Origin: Pleurostoma richardsiae
Lineage: Eukaryota; Ascomycota; Sordariomycetes; Calosphaeriales; Pleurostomataceae
Length of the DNA stretch: 64,000 bases
Reading direction: 5' to 3'
Assembly: GCA_030052745.1 (NCBI GenBank)
Contig: JANBVO010000038.1
Span: 124,001-188,000, forward strand
The position numbers and the translations under genes were made by a program. The number at the start of each line of letters is the position of its first letter. Position 1 is the first letter of the stretch. The notes beneath the pieces are model-generated. The model saw only the letters and a program-made list of their open reading frames with translations. It was not told the DNA's origin and searched no databases. Below, piece after piece: positions 19,897-29,791 of this stretch.

Positions 19897-22800
19897 CTAC
19901 GGAGGCGCGTACTGCTCCTCATCCACGAGGGTGCTCTCCCGCCAGCAGTCCTCCACCCACTTCCGCGTGACGATCCGTGGCGTCGGCCGCCGCTTGCTGA
20001 CCTCGTACCTCACCTCCGCGGCGAGCTCCCTCTCGCTCGCCTCGCTGGCAGCGACGACCACCACGTGGGTCATCCCCTTATCCTCGAGATCCTCCGCCAC
20101 CTTTCCTCCGCCGAACCGGACGCGGTTCCGCAGCGACTGGACCTCGAGCTGTGGGACCTCGGGGTCGAGCGCGAAGCCGACCCTGCACCGGCGGAAGACC
20201 ATGCCCTTGAGCCCGGAGCCGAGGTCGAGCCCTTGCTCTACTTCTAGCTGGTCGAGGAAGGCATCCTTGTCGAACCCCTCCTCGTGCCCGTCCTCCTCCT
20301 CGCGCGGGGGCATGTTCGCCATGATCTCCCTCAGCTCCTCGACGTCCACGTCCCGCGCGTAGCTGTCCCCGAGCTTGTCCGCGTTCCCCTCCGCCTCCGC
20401 CTCCGTCGCCTCCGTGGCGAAGAGCAGGTGACCCCTCTCGAGGGGCAGCAGGAACGCCCCGCCGCGCTGCGACACGCAGTCGAGCACCCAGCTCGGGCGC
20501 ACGATGTCCGCGCCGCCCGCCTTGACGAGGCTGGCTACCTTGACGACCTTCTTGTCCGCGACCAGGACCCTGCCCTCCTCCGGCCGCTGCGTGATCTGCC
20601 CGCCGTGCTCCTTGATCAGCTCCTGCAGCTGCGCCTTGCTCCGCTTGACCGGCTTCAGGGCGTCGGACAGCACGCAGAAGGTGAGCCCCGCGAAGACCTT
20701 GGACCTGGGCTTGCCCGCAGACGGCACGGGCTGCTGCTGAGAGGCGAGGTCCTCGTCGCCGGCGACGACGAGCTCTCGCTTGGCGCGCTTGGTAGACCGC
20801 CGCTGCCGGCGGTCCTCGATGGACATGTTCTTCTTCTCCTGGACCTCCTGGTCGACGCGAGTCTTGAGCACCTGGAACTGGTCGACGTCGAGCGCCGAGT
20901 CCCAGCTGCGATCAAGGCGCAGGCGGCGCAACCGCGGGAAGCGTAGCGTCTCGCCGGCCGCGAAGGACTCGGACGGCCCGATGCTGGCCGCCTTGACTGA
21001 GATGACGATAGAGTCGTGTGGGCGGATCCACACGTCCGGCCGCTCGTACTGAAGCTTCTCGCCTCCGCCGAGTTCGATGTACTCAGTGGGAGGCTTGTCG
21101 GCGTCCCAGTCCATCCACTTGCCTTCGGTGTGGTGGGCGATCCGGCGGTAGTCATCGGCCTTGAAGCCGCCACCGACCTTGAAGAAGGAAAAGCACTTCT
21201 CGGGGTTGCTCCCGGCTTTGATGTAGTTCTCGCTCACCCTCAGGCCGCACAGGTAGCTGGAAAGTATGCCGCCGCGCCGGCCGGAGCCGTAGTAGCCACC
21301 GATGACGACGCAGTCAAGGGATTCGCCGAACTCGGCCATGTACTCGGGTTTCACCTTGATCCAGTCGTCGTTGCGGCTGTTCAGCCGGTATACAGACCGA
21401 GGGTTCTTCAAGACCAGGCCCTCTGATGCTTCGGCGATGACCTTTCGCAGCTCCGGCTCGATGGCGTCCGCCGATGTCGCGCGGATGATGGGGAGGATCT
21501 CCAGTCTCTGGGGCACGCCGATGACGACCCGCTCGAGGGCCTTGCGGCGGTCACGCAGCGAATATCTAGTCAGTGGCGTATCATTGAGGTAGAGAATATC
21601 AAAGACGCGAAAGACGGGGCGCTCGCTCTCTGTGTCAAAGGGGTTCTTCTGTCCCGCGAGGGCGGCTGACTTGAGCGTGCCGAAAGGGACCGTCTTCCCA
21701 GTTTTTGGGTCCCAAGTGATCATCTCGCCGTCGAGGATGCAATTAGATACCTCGTCCACAAACGCACCCTTGAGATGTCGGGTGAGCGCCGAGTTGTCGT
21801 CCTCGTAGCCGTCTCCGTAGAGGTAGGTATAGTCCTTTGCCTTGCGAGACCAGAAACAAAACCTAGTGCCACCGGGGTGGTCGGGGTCCTCGATCATGTG
21901 CATCTGCATCCTCTCGCCGTCCAGTTTCTCTTCGATCCAGAACTCCGGGTCCTGCTCCGTCACACCCAGGTGGGTGACCATCTTGTCAAAGCTCTCGGGC
22001 ATCTGGAACTGGGCCAGCTGGGGCTGGAAGCACTGCATAAGGGTGATGCCCGTCTCCTCCTGTTCGAGCCGCAGGCGTGGGTCGTACAGCTCCCAGCACA
22101 CCCTCCTCAGGCTAGATGATACGCTAAAGAGGGCCTCGGCATCCGGATGCCACAGCGAGAGGAAGGTTCGTTCCGTTGCGCCGACCTTCATCTGCTTGAG
22201 GATGATGCGGATCAGCCACATGAGCTCTTCGGCGTTCATTCGCTTGTAGAAGATGTCGAAGATAGGGAGCTGCTCCGCCTCACCGCTCGCGGCCGCCAGC
22301 CTGTCGAGGAGCTCGTTGACCTCGGCGATGCGCATGTCGCCCGGCTCCGTCAGCATGGGGCGCTTGCTAAGCACCTCGTAGCAGCGCCCGGCAAAGTCGC
22401 CCGCCAGGCGGCTGGCCACGGACTGGCCGGGCAGCTTCCAGTGGATGAGGTTGTAGCCGTCCTCGGAGTCCTTGCTGATGTTCATAAGCTTAACCAGCAG
22501 CTTCCCGATGGTGCTCTCCTTCAGACCGTACACGCCCCGGTCACGGTCTTTGTCCGGCAGGATCAGGCGCAGCGCCGGGTAGAAGTCGTTGCCTACCTCG
22601 GCACGCCAGCGGCTGATGAAGCGATCGATGATGGCCCGCCGCTGCTCATGCGGCGACAGCTTGGAGGGCCCATGGGGGCCTTTCTTGGCGCGCGGCGCGC
22701 GAGGTCCGGAGGGGCCCTTGTTCTCGTTAAGAGGGTTGAAGAGGTTCTTGTACAGGTCGGAGAAGGGAAAGGTCCTGTGATGGTTGCGGGGCCGGTTGGG

Positions 22801-22908
22801 ATACTTCTCGTCCAGCTCCTCGGTGGTGAGCGGCCCGCTGACGTACTGCCTCTCATCCTCCTCCTTGGCCGATTCCGTGGGCGATGGTGGGGCCTTGATC
22901 TGGCTCAT
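19897..22908 (-). CDS. LIG4: DNA ligase IV, 1003 aa
   Basis: ATP-dependent ligase that seals double-strand breaks in non-homologous end joining with its XRCC4/Lif1-type partner, nuclear. It is a single exon. I start at the ATG at 22908 (MSQIKAPPSP), because the 20 codons upstream to 22968 look like leader. The N-terminal DNA-binding domain starts with FPFSDLYKNLFNPL. The adenylation motif EEKLDGERMQMH carries the catalytic Lys328. Nucleotidyltransferase motifs CILDGEMI, EGLVLKNP and DWIKVKPEY follow in order, then the OB fold (DCVVIGGYYGSGRRGG). Two C-terminal BRCT domains are visible, with W in RPSWVLDC and VTRKWVEDCW. All key residues are present. Convergent with the UPRT-side frame. Confidence 0.96.
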   Translation of the reverse strand: MSQIKAPPSPTESAKEEDERQYVSGPLTTEELDEKYPNRPRNHHRTFPFSDLYKNLFNPLNENKGPSGPRAPRAKKGPHGPSKLSPHEQRRAIIDRFISRWRAEVGNDFYPALRLILPDKDRDRGVYGLKESTIGKLLVKLMNISKDSEDGYNLIHWKLPGQSVASRLAGDFAGRCYEVLSKRPMLTEPGDMRIAEVNELLDRLAAASGEAEQLPIFDIFYKRMNAEELMWLIRIILKQMKVGATERTFLSLWHPDAEALFSVSSSLRRVCWELYDPRLRLEQEETGITLMQCFQPQLAQFQMPESFDKMVTHLGVTEQDPEFWIEEKLDGERMQMHMIEDPDHPGGTRFCFWSRKAKDYTYLYGDGYEDDNSALTRHLKGAFVDEVSNCILDGEMITWDPKTGKTVPFGTLKSAALAGQKNPFDTESERPVFRVFDILYLNDTPLTRYSLRDRRKALERVVIGVPQRLEILPIIRATSADAIEPELRKVIAEASEGLVLKNPRSVYRLNSRNDDWIKVKPEYMAEFGESLDCVVIGGYYGSGRRGGILSSYLCGLRVSENYIKAGSNPEKCFSFFKVGGGFKADDYRRIAHHTEGKWMDWDADKPPTEYIELGGGEKLQYERPDVWIRPHDSIVISVKAASIGPSESFAAGETLRFPRLRRLRLDRSWDSALDVDQFQVLKTRVDQEVQEKKNMSIEDRRQRRSTKRAKRELVVAGDEDLASQQQPVPSAGKPRSKVFAGLTFCVLSDALKPVKRSKAQLQELIKEHGGQITQRPEEGRVLVADKKVVKVASLVKAGGADIVRPSWVLDCVSQRGGAFLLPLERGHLLFATEATEAEAEGNADKLGDSYARDVDVEELREIMANMPPREEEDGHEEGFDKDAFLDQLEVEQGLDLGSGLKGMVFRRCRVGFALDPEVPQLEVQSLRNRVRFGGGKVAEDLEDKGMTHVVVVAASEASERELAAEVRYEVSKRRPTPRIVTRKWVEDCWRESTLVDEEQYAPP

Positions 22909-23799
22909 GTCTGCGATCTCCGAGATATAAACTCGGCTGCTCCTGCTGTTGTTTAGGGACCCGCACACTGAGGTGCTAGCAAGGGGCTGGAGGTGCCTAT
23001 CCGCTAGTGTTCGGCGGGCATTCCAGCTACAGCATCACCAACGCGATCGTAATGACACCAGGAAGGACTTTTGACAGAGCTTCTTGCTTGTGTATCTTTC
23101 ACTCATGGAGGTGAAGAGCTAAGGTAGGTATGTTTGGGGAAAGCGAGCGACCACGGATACCTATGCCGTTGTAGGTAGAAGAGAGAGGTAGGTAGGTACC
23201 TAGGTAGGTAGCTAAGTACCCGTTTGCTGCCTGCTGTGGCAGATCGAAAATGGCGGGGCGACCGATGTCATCACGTTCACCAACAACCGCAAGCATCCTG
23301 AGGCTCGCCAATATCTTCAACACCAAAGGACATGCAGGGTGCTGAATCTCGATTTTTTAGGAGAGAACCATTGGTGAGGATGAAATTTTGAAATCGTGTT
23401 TCCAAAGAGTCGTTCTTAAGAGCCTCAAGCACCCAATATCGACAGACACCGGAACATATGAGAACCCATAACTTGGCTCATCTTCAAGTTCGTGAATGAC
23501 AAGAATGGCATTGTCATCCCTCTGAACACATCGCATTTCCGACAGCATCTTCGCCTCTGTTCTCAGGTACCTAGTGGCCATCTATAGCCAAGACACAGAC
23601 CTTCCGCCATCGAATCATATAAATCCTCTCTCACCATACGCATCAGTTGCCCGGTGGCTTTACGCAACCGACATCGACAGGAATCCCTTCTCACAGTAGT
23701 TTCGCAAAGTGTCTGTCTGTTTTGTCAACCTCCACCCACAAAACCAAGTATCACCGTAACATCTCCGCTTGCCATCCTTTCCTCGGCTCTGATACCTGC
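22909..23799. other. Intergenic, ligase IV promoter side
   Basis: Contains the AGGT-type repeat at 23186-23211 and a minus-strand 74-codon open frame (23357-23581) without a domain. No gene supported. Confidence 0.35.
23186..23211. repeat. AGGT tetranucleotide repeat
   Basis: Imperfect (AGGT)n tract with a palindromic GGTACC/CCTAGG core. A similar AGGTAGGTAGGTAC tract recurs near 60832-60846, and a shorter one near 46470. Confidence 0.6.
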
Positions 23800-24615
23800 C
23801 TACGCAATGACCTCATTCACTTCCCACGCAAGCCCGCCTATCTCAAACGAGTCGCCCAGTCGCCTTCCCTCCTCGATCACCCACAGACAGGGCAGCCCGA
23901 CCTTGGCTTCCTCCACCCCGACGGTGTTGCTCATCTCATTCCTCACCCAGCCTCTCCCCTCTTCCCCGTCGCGCACCAGCACCTCCCACCTCTCCGCCCA
24001 GAACTCGCCCTCGCCCTGGACGATCCCCTGGCAGTAATCCCCCACCCGCATCACCATCCCCCTCCTCCCGCCCTCCCCCTTCCCCTCCGCCACCACACAC
24101 GGCAGCGTCTCGACGTCCGGGCTCGGCTTCGTCCAGTACTCCTTAAACAGCCGCGCCTTCCCGCCCATCTGCATCACCCCGACCTCCATGACGTCCCCGT
24201 TGGCCAGCAGCAGCATGTCCGCGCCGTCCTCCCCGAACCCGCAGCTCGACTCGATGTCGTGCCGCCACCGGACGTGCGCCGCGCACTCGTACCCCGGGCA
24301 GCCGTCCCGCCCTGGCGCGCCGACCCCCGCCGTGCTGAGCCCCGCCGTGGCGTAGCCGTTGAACAGCGGGGAGGCGAAGGGGCTGGGCGGCGCGGAGGGC
24401 AAGGTGAAGCGGACGTCGACGAACCGGCCCGAGGGCGCCGTCAGCGCCAGCACGGAGGAGTGTTCGGCGGGCGGATCGTTGTCGAAGGAGAGGCCGCGCC
24501 GGACCTCGATTGCGGGGCGGGGAAGGAGGGCGTCGACCCAGGGCGGCCGGGGGTCCGGGATGCCGGTGATGGGAACGACGGCCGGGGGTGACGGCCCAGT
24601 CTCGGTGGATGTCAT
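23800..24615 (-). CDS. HRI1-family protein, 271 aa
   Basis: Cytosolic protein related to yeast Hri1, a two-lobed beta-rich protein of poorly known function reported to interact with the kinase Hrr25 and Sec72. Single exon from the ATG at 24615. Family signatures in order: a Ser/Pro-rich start, VLALTAPSGRFVDVRF, then DGADMLLLANGDVMEVG, LFKEYWTKP, RRGMVMRVGDYCQGI and FWAERWEV, with LPCLWVIEEGRRLGDSF near the end. The segment around residues 95-120 (GAPGRDGCPGYECAA) is Gly/Cys-rich and looks lineage-specific. Codon use is strongly GC-biased, as in neighbouring genes. Family call rests on recalled motifs. Confidence 0.7.
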   Translation of the reverse strand: MTSTETGPSPPAVVPITGIPDPRPPWVDALLPRPAIEVRRGLSFDNDPPAEHSSVLALTAPSGRFVDVRFTLPSAPPSPFASPLFNGYATAGLSTAGVGAPGRDGCPGYECAAHVRWRHDIESSCGFGEDGADMLLLANGDVMEVGVMQMGGKARLFKEYWTKPSPDVETLPCVVAEGKGEGGRRGMVMRVGDYCQGIVQGEGEFWAERWEVLVRDGEEGRGWVRNEMSNTVGVEEAKVGLPCLWVIEEGRRLGDSFEIGGLAWEVNEVIA

Positions 24616-24974
24616 TGCGAGGGGTGGAGGCGGCGAACCATATGCCCTAGGCTAAATATGCTTTCGCTGGTTCGTGGATGGCGAGCGTGCCGTGCAGCTA
24701 CGGCGCTGGTGAGATAGAGGGCTCTTAGTATATGATCCTAGAACGCCGGGCTTCCCCCTCCCGAAGTTAAGTACCGGAGTGCGTTCCCTCCCGGCCGGCA
24801 TCTCTTATCTGTGGGGTCCGGCCCCCGAAGTCCCCGGGCCACGATGGGAGTCGCCGAGGGAGGACTCTGGGCTCCACTCTGGTGCGTTAGGCTCATGGCC
24901 GTTATCTGGAGGCCATCATGGCCCTCTCAGACGGGATTAGCAATCGTATTACGAGGTTGATTCGCCGTGTGTCT
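24616..24974. other. Intergenic gap between HRI1-like gene and regulator
   Basis: GC-rich spacer with several short inverted motifs (CCGGGG, CCGGCC). Nothing coding was recognised; a 5S rRNA was considered and rejected. Confidence 0.35.
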
Positions 24975-27249
24975 TCATCGGAATATGGCGTCCCTGGACT
25001 CTGACCACGCCATCACATACTCCGAGTGCGCCTCCCAGTCGCCTTGTGTCCCGTGCGGCCTCCTGAGCGCCGTCACCCAGACACCGTCTTCCTTCTCTGG
25101 TCCCAGGATGGCGTCGTGCACCCTGAGATGCTCTGGCAGGCCGAACGGAGCCGTCACGTTCAGTTTGACGGCCTCGTCCGCGCAGTCCCACCGACTGGGA
25201 GATGAAGGTCGCCTATTCATGTCCATGAGCCCCCCGTCGAGCATCTCAGCCATCGGCGGGCAAGATGTTGTGTTGGGAAGCGACTCCCACGGCCATGCGG
25301 ATGTGGCTGCTGCCTGGGGCACGAAGGGAAGCAAGTGATCCGGCGGAGAGCCGGTAGACATGCCGTCTTGCGACGAGCAGCAGAGCGATGGGACCGACTG
25401 GGGAGAGGACATGGCCATGTCCATGAGGAGGGACGAGTCGAGGGGCCCGAGCTCCAGATCGAAATCATCAACCTTCAGGTCCGGTATTGCAGCGTGGACG
25501 GAGGTCGAAGGGATACCTTCATCCATGGCAGCGGTCACAGCAGCCATGTCCACCAACGTCTCTGGCGTCAGCGCAGGGCTCACATCTGCGGATCGGAATC
25601 TGCCCTGCGGTAGCGTTGTGAGCAGTGTCGTGTCTTCTTGACGAGCCATCCGCTCTTCGATATCGACGATATGGCCCGCGATGGCGCCGATGACGCTCAC
25701 CCTCCAGACATTCTCCCTCCTGTCCTGGTTGCGCCGCAGCAGATCGAGCGCCGACCGGCGGATCAGCGGGTGCCGGCACTTTGTGGCGATGTAGTACAGC
25801 GGCGGGATAACGTTCGTCTCGAAGGTGAACGTGCCGTGTCGTTTCCTGCCGTCAGGGGCGTGATGCGACGGCAAGTCCGCAGTCGAGCGCTGCTGCGGCC
25901 CCTTCGGGGCAGGCGACGCGCGGTCCGAGGCCTCCGCCTCCAGATACGACGCCGCCAGCGGGATCATGGCAGCGAACGTGGCTATGTACTCGTCGTAGAC
26001 CGCCTCCGAGGGGCTGAGCGCCGTGGACACCCAGATGTGCACCGCATGCAGGCAGAGCTGCAGGAAATGCGCGGTCTTCTCGGGGGCGGCCTTCGGCTGC
26101 GAGGCTCGGAAGAGCGAGAAGGCAACGTTCAGGTTCGCCAGTTGGCCCATCAGGAAATCCTGCTCGTCCTCCAGGTGCCGGCGCTCCTCCTCGGGCACGT
26201 CCTCGCCGGACTTAGCCGGCCTAGCCTTCTGCGTGAACCGCAGTGCCTCCTCCATGAAGTCGTGCATGCAGTACCTGACCTCCGCGATGGACTCGAACAC
26301 GGAGGGTATGTCTTTGATAACCTTGAGCGACGGCGGGATCGGGACAGGGCTGCCGCCAAAGAGGAAAGATGTGAGACTGAGTCTCGTGTACATCGGGACC
26401 AGGTGCTCCTTGATCGCCTCGATCTCCGGGTCGCGCGACAGCGCCTTATCCTCCAGCTGGCTGAGGATCTGCCTGCCCTGCTCGAGGTGGATCAGGGACT
26501 CCTTCTCCTTGCTCTGCATGAACTCGATGCACACGAAGAGCACGCACGTCAGCAGCGACGCCATGGGCTTGACGGTGGGTTCAGCGGCCATCTGCTCCAG
26601 CAGGCTGGCGATGGCCTTGTTGTACTGCTGCAGCGCGAAAGACTGCTTCGCACAGCGGTGCTTCTCGCACGGGGTCCCCGGCCCAACCTGCGTGAGTCCC
26701 TCGTGCAGGCTGCTCACGGCCAGCACGGCGTGCCGCACCGCCGGCTCGGTCTGGCAGATCTGCAGGACTAGGACCCGCCAGAAGGCGCCGTCGAAGTCCC
26801 CTGAGAGGCTGGGTGCCGTGACGTGCTGGAAGAACTGGAAGGACCGCCGCTCCTCCTGCGAGGCCCAGTCCAGCAGGACGGCCAGCGAGTGCGGCGGCCC
26901 GCCGTCCTGGCCCTTGCTGCGCCGCTTCGAGAGCGCCCTGGGGTCCAGATATCCATCGCACTTGCGCCCTGTCTTGGTGCAGCGTAGACAGAAGGGCTTG
27001 GACTCATCACACTTGACTTTTCTTATTCTAGATCGCGGGGCAGGCGACACTGTTAGTCCTCCGCAGCATGTCATGTAATCTCAACCATTCGAGCTTTAAA
27101 GACATCTAGACTCACTTGCAAGTGATGCAGCCCGTGCGAACTTTCTTGGATCCTTTCCTCCCCGAAGAGACGTGTTCCGAGGACGGACTCGTCGAGTCCG
27201 CGTTCATGGCCTTCTCGAGGCGGTAGCAGCTGTACAGCGCGGATCCCAT
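24975..27249 (-). CDS. Zn2Cys6 transcription factor with Fungal_trans_2-like region, 728 aa
   Basis: Nuclear regulator of unknown targets. Two exons, 27116-27249 and 24975-27027 (2187 nt = 729 codons), separated by an 88-nt intron that splits the zinc cluster. The spliced cluster has Cys 41, 44, 51, 58, 61 and 68, exactly C-x2-C-x6-C-x6-C-x2-C-x6-C, with the typical CITCKIRKVKCDE reading. After the cluster come RSFQFFQHVTAPSLSG and AVRHAVLAVSSLHE, characteristic of the fungal_trans_2 / STE12-independent C6 class. The remaining helical domain extends to about residue 480, and the last 200 residues are acidic and Ser/Pro-rich, a plausible activation region. The unspliced frame start at 27074 would lose three Cys, so the first exon is needed. 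Confidence 0.9.
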
Positions 27250-29791
27250 TGTGGAAGCTGTAAGCACCGGTCCGGGTGGGACAGCAGCGTGTGAAGGATG
27301 AGTGGCTTCATAGAGCTACAAGCAGCAGAGCAGCAAAGCAGCAAAACCCGCGCGTCTGGCTCGGAGCGGGGGAAGAAGGAAGTAGGATGACGGCCTTAAG
27401 TAGCTATGTAAGCCATCCGGTAGGGCTGGCTGCTTCAGGGGCTGTCTGACACGCAAACCGATAGCATCATGGCCCGGGTCCTAGGCTGCTGCCAATTGAC
27501 TGCGTACCATAGCCCAGATGCCACGGATGCAGTTCAGTCAGTGCCAAGGATATCGTCTATCAATCCCAGTTAGGCCAGAAGGAGGAACCGGCAGGGCTCC
27601 CCCGTCCCCTCTGCCGCGGTATACCGCGCTACACCAGGGCTGTACACTCAAATATTTGTAAGCGTGGCATCGCCAGACCTCCCAGCTGCATGCAGTAATA
27701 TCTCGACGTGCCGGGTCTGCTTCAATCAAGAGCCAGAAGCCGCCAGCGGAAAAGTGGTACCGCGTGGACGGTGTTGCATCGGCGTGGTGTGGCGATGACG
27801 GTCGACGGCGCGGGGGCCGAATCCTTCGTGCGATATTGCGTACCAGCCCTACGGACTAACTAGTCCTTTGGTCCTACGGAAACTCTATCTCGAATGGCGA
27901 TGGGGGCCCAATGGCCGCAGGGGAGTGCGACTGCCGGTCCTCACCCCTCATGATGCGCTTGTCCTTGACGAGAGAGAGAGCAGCACCCGCGCGGCATCCT
28001 GTTGTCAGCACTCCTCCTCGTCACGTCCTTGACTGACACCCTCCTAAAACCCCTCCCCAAATGTCTCCAAGCGCGGTAGACAGTGAGGATGAGACGAGCT
28101 GGAGGGCGTGCCGCGAGCGTGGTTGGACCTCTCGGCAGCAGGGGGAGGGGAAACCACCTCCCGTGGTGCTGGACTCTCGACTCGGGACGGATGTGACGAG
28201 GACCAGCTGTGAGACGAACACGCTGTCGCCTCTCTGTGCTGCCGCATGGAAATCCTTCCTGCCGGGTTTTCTTGATTCCTCCCAGCGTCGCGTCCAACCA
28301 ACACACGACGTGTGCGACGTCAAATCTCCGTCGGCCAGATTGTTGGTCCAAGCGATTGCCGCCCTCCCTCGTTCCTGATCCAATGTGGCTCCCGCCCTCA
28401 TCCCGACTGTCTCGAGGGCTCCATGATTGGCCTGACAGAGCGTCCCGCGAAGGAATCAGGACCCATGCAAATGCAAGCTTGACCCTGACCACCATTCTGC
28501 GCTTTCTGTCAAGAGACCCCTGCCATTTGCCCAAAGCGGACACAAGTTCACGCCGAGCGCCTGAGCCGTACCGCGGGCTGTTACACAGAATCCTTCCACG
28601 GCCATTTGGCGAGATCCAAACGAGCTTCCCTTCTTGGAAGTTTAACCGCCGAGGGTCATGCGGAGTTTGGCACCAAGGGGAATTTGAAATCGGTTTCCCC
28701 ATGATAAGCTTAAACAGAGCTGCTGACGCCTCCAGCTCTGGGGCGCCATCCTCTTTAAAGGGCCTGATCGTCCGTTCTAGCGAGTAGTCGCATGTAAATG
28801 TAAGCGCAACGTAGGTCTAAGCCCTGCAGTTGTTCTTGGCTACCGGTTCTCAGAAACGCAAGACCGTGAGGAAACGTGCCATTTCCTCTCCTCCTGACGT
28901 CGCATCTTCGTATCTTGAGCCTGCGCAGCCTTACGAATGTGCCAGTCTATTAGTTCGACGCCGGTGACGTCCGACGGACAAACTCCATACTATGCTCTTA
29001 AGAGTGTAGATGGCTGATGTGAGGATTTCGGTGATGATATCACAGGCGAGTGACTCATTCTGAGTAGTAAACAGGGCGAGTGGGTATGCGGAGAGACAGG
29101 CAGGTCTGAATAGTCAGGGCGAGGACTCCATCGAAGGAGACCATGAAAAGTCGACCGAATATCTGAGGATTAGTGCTGCGTACAATCTGAACCGGGCCAT
29201 CATCGTCTCTTCCTATAGTGCCGACTAAGATAGGAGGCAGGACTCGATTCCTATCATTTCATAAACGGCACTCAGGTCACCAGTGTCAGAGTAATTCCAT
29301 GTCTGGCTGAATTGATGTCTTGGGCATAACGGAATTCCCATCTGCAGCTTCTAGTATCGTCATCTCTCTCGAGTTACAGATGCGTCTCCAGACGTCATGT
29401 CTGCTTGCCACCAACTCTTCCGCAGTCGGTTACAAGGTAATGATGCTTTACACCTTGAGCCTCTAAGAGGCATGTCCCTTGCCCGAAACAAATGAAACAA
29501 AAGACCAACAGCGGCCAGTGTTGTGCCTGTGGTATAGTTCGGTATATATGAATAAAAGGAAAAAGCAAGTTCGTCTCCAGTCCTCTTCATGTTCCGTAAC
29601 GAACCCCCGTTCATTGCCGAAGAACGCCGTTATCCCTGGGGGGAAAGCAAGCCGAAGACCCCGAACGTCCGGTCATAGATGCATCGTAGTGTAAACAGAA
29701 TTGCGACAACAGTGTTGTACACGATAAAGCGCACGAACTGCACGATGTGCGGGAGAATGGAAAGGAGCCTCGGCTCGGAAGTCTGCCAAAA
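27250..29791. other. Intergenic, no supportable gene
   Basis: 2.5 kb between two minus-strand genes. Overlapping opposite frames at 27941-28702 (-, 253 codons) and 28209-28787 (+, 192 codons) share the same GC-rich stretch and show no domain, signal peptide or codon preference that decides between them. The rest is featureless. Confidence 0.4.

Noticed and set aside
20284-22956. Long plus-strand frames opposite DNA ligase IV (up to 269 codons)
   Set aside because: Antisense shadows of a GC-rich coding exon; the minus-strand reading has all ligase motifs.
24725-24840. Possible 5S rRNA gene (GAAGTTAAGT-like core in a GC-rich setting)
   Set aside because: Apart from one short match, the arms and the fungal 5S ends are not found on either strand.
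25638-27078. Plus-strand frames of 377 and 351 codons
   Set aside because: Antisense shadows of the second Zn2Cys6 regulator.
27941-28787. Overlapping 253-codon minus and 192-codon plus open frames
   Set aside because: Mutual overlap on opposite strands in GC-rich sequence, Arg/Ser/Pro-rich readings, no domain; likely chance frames.
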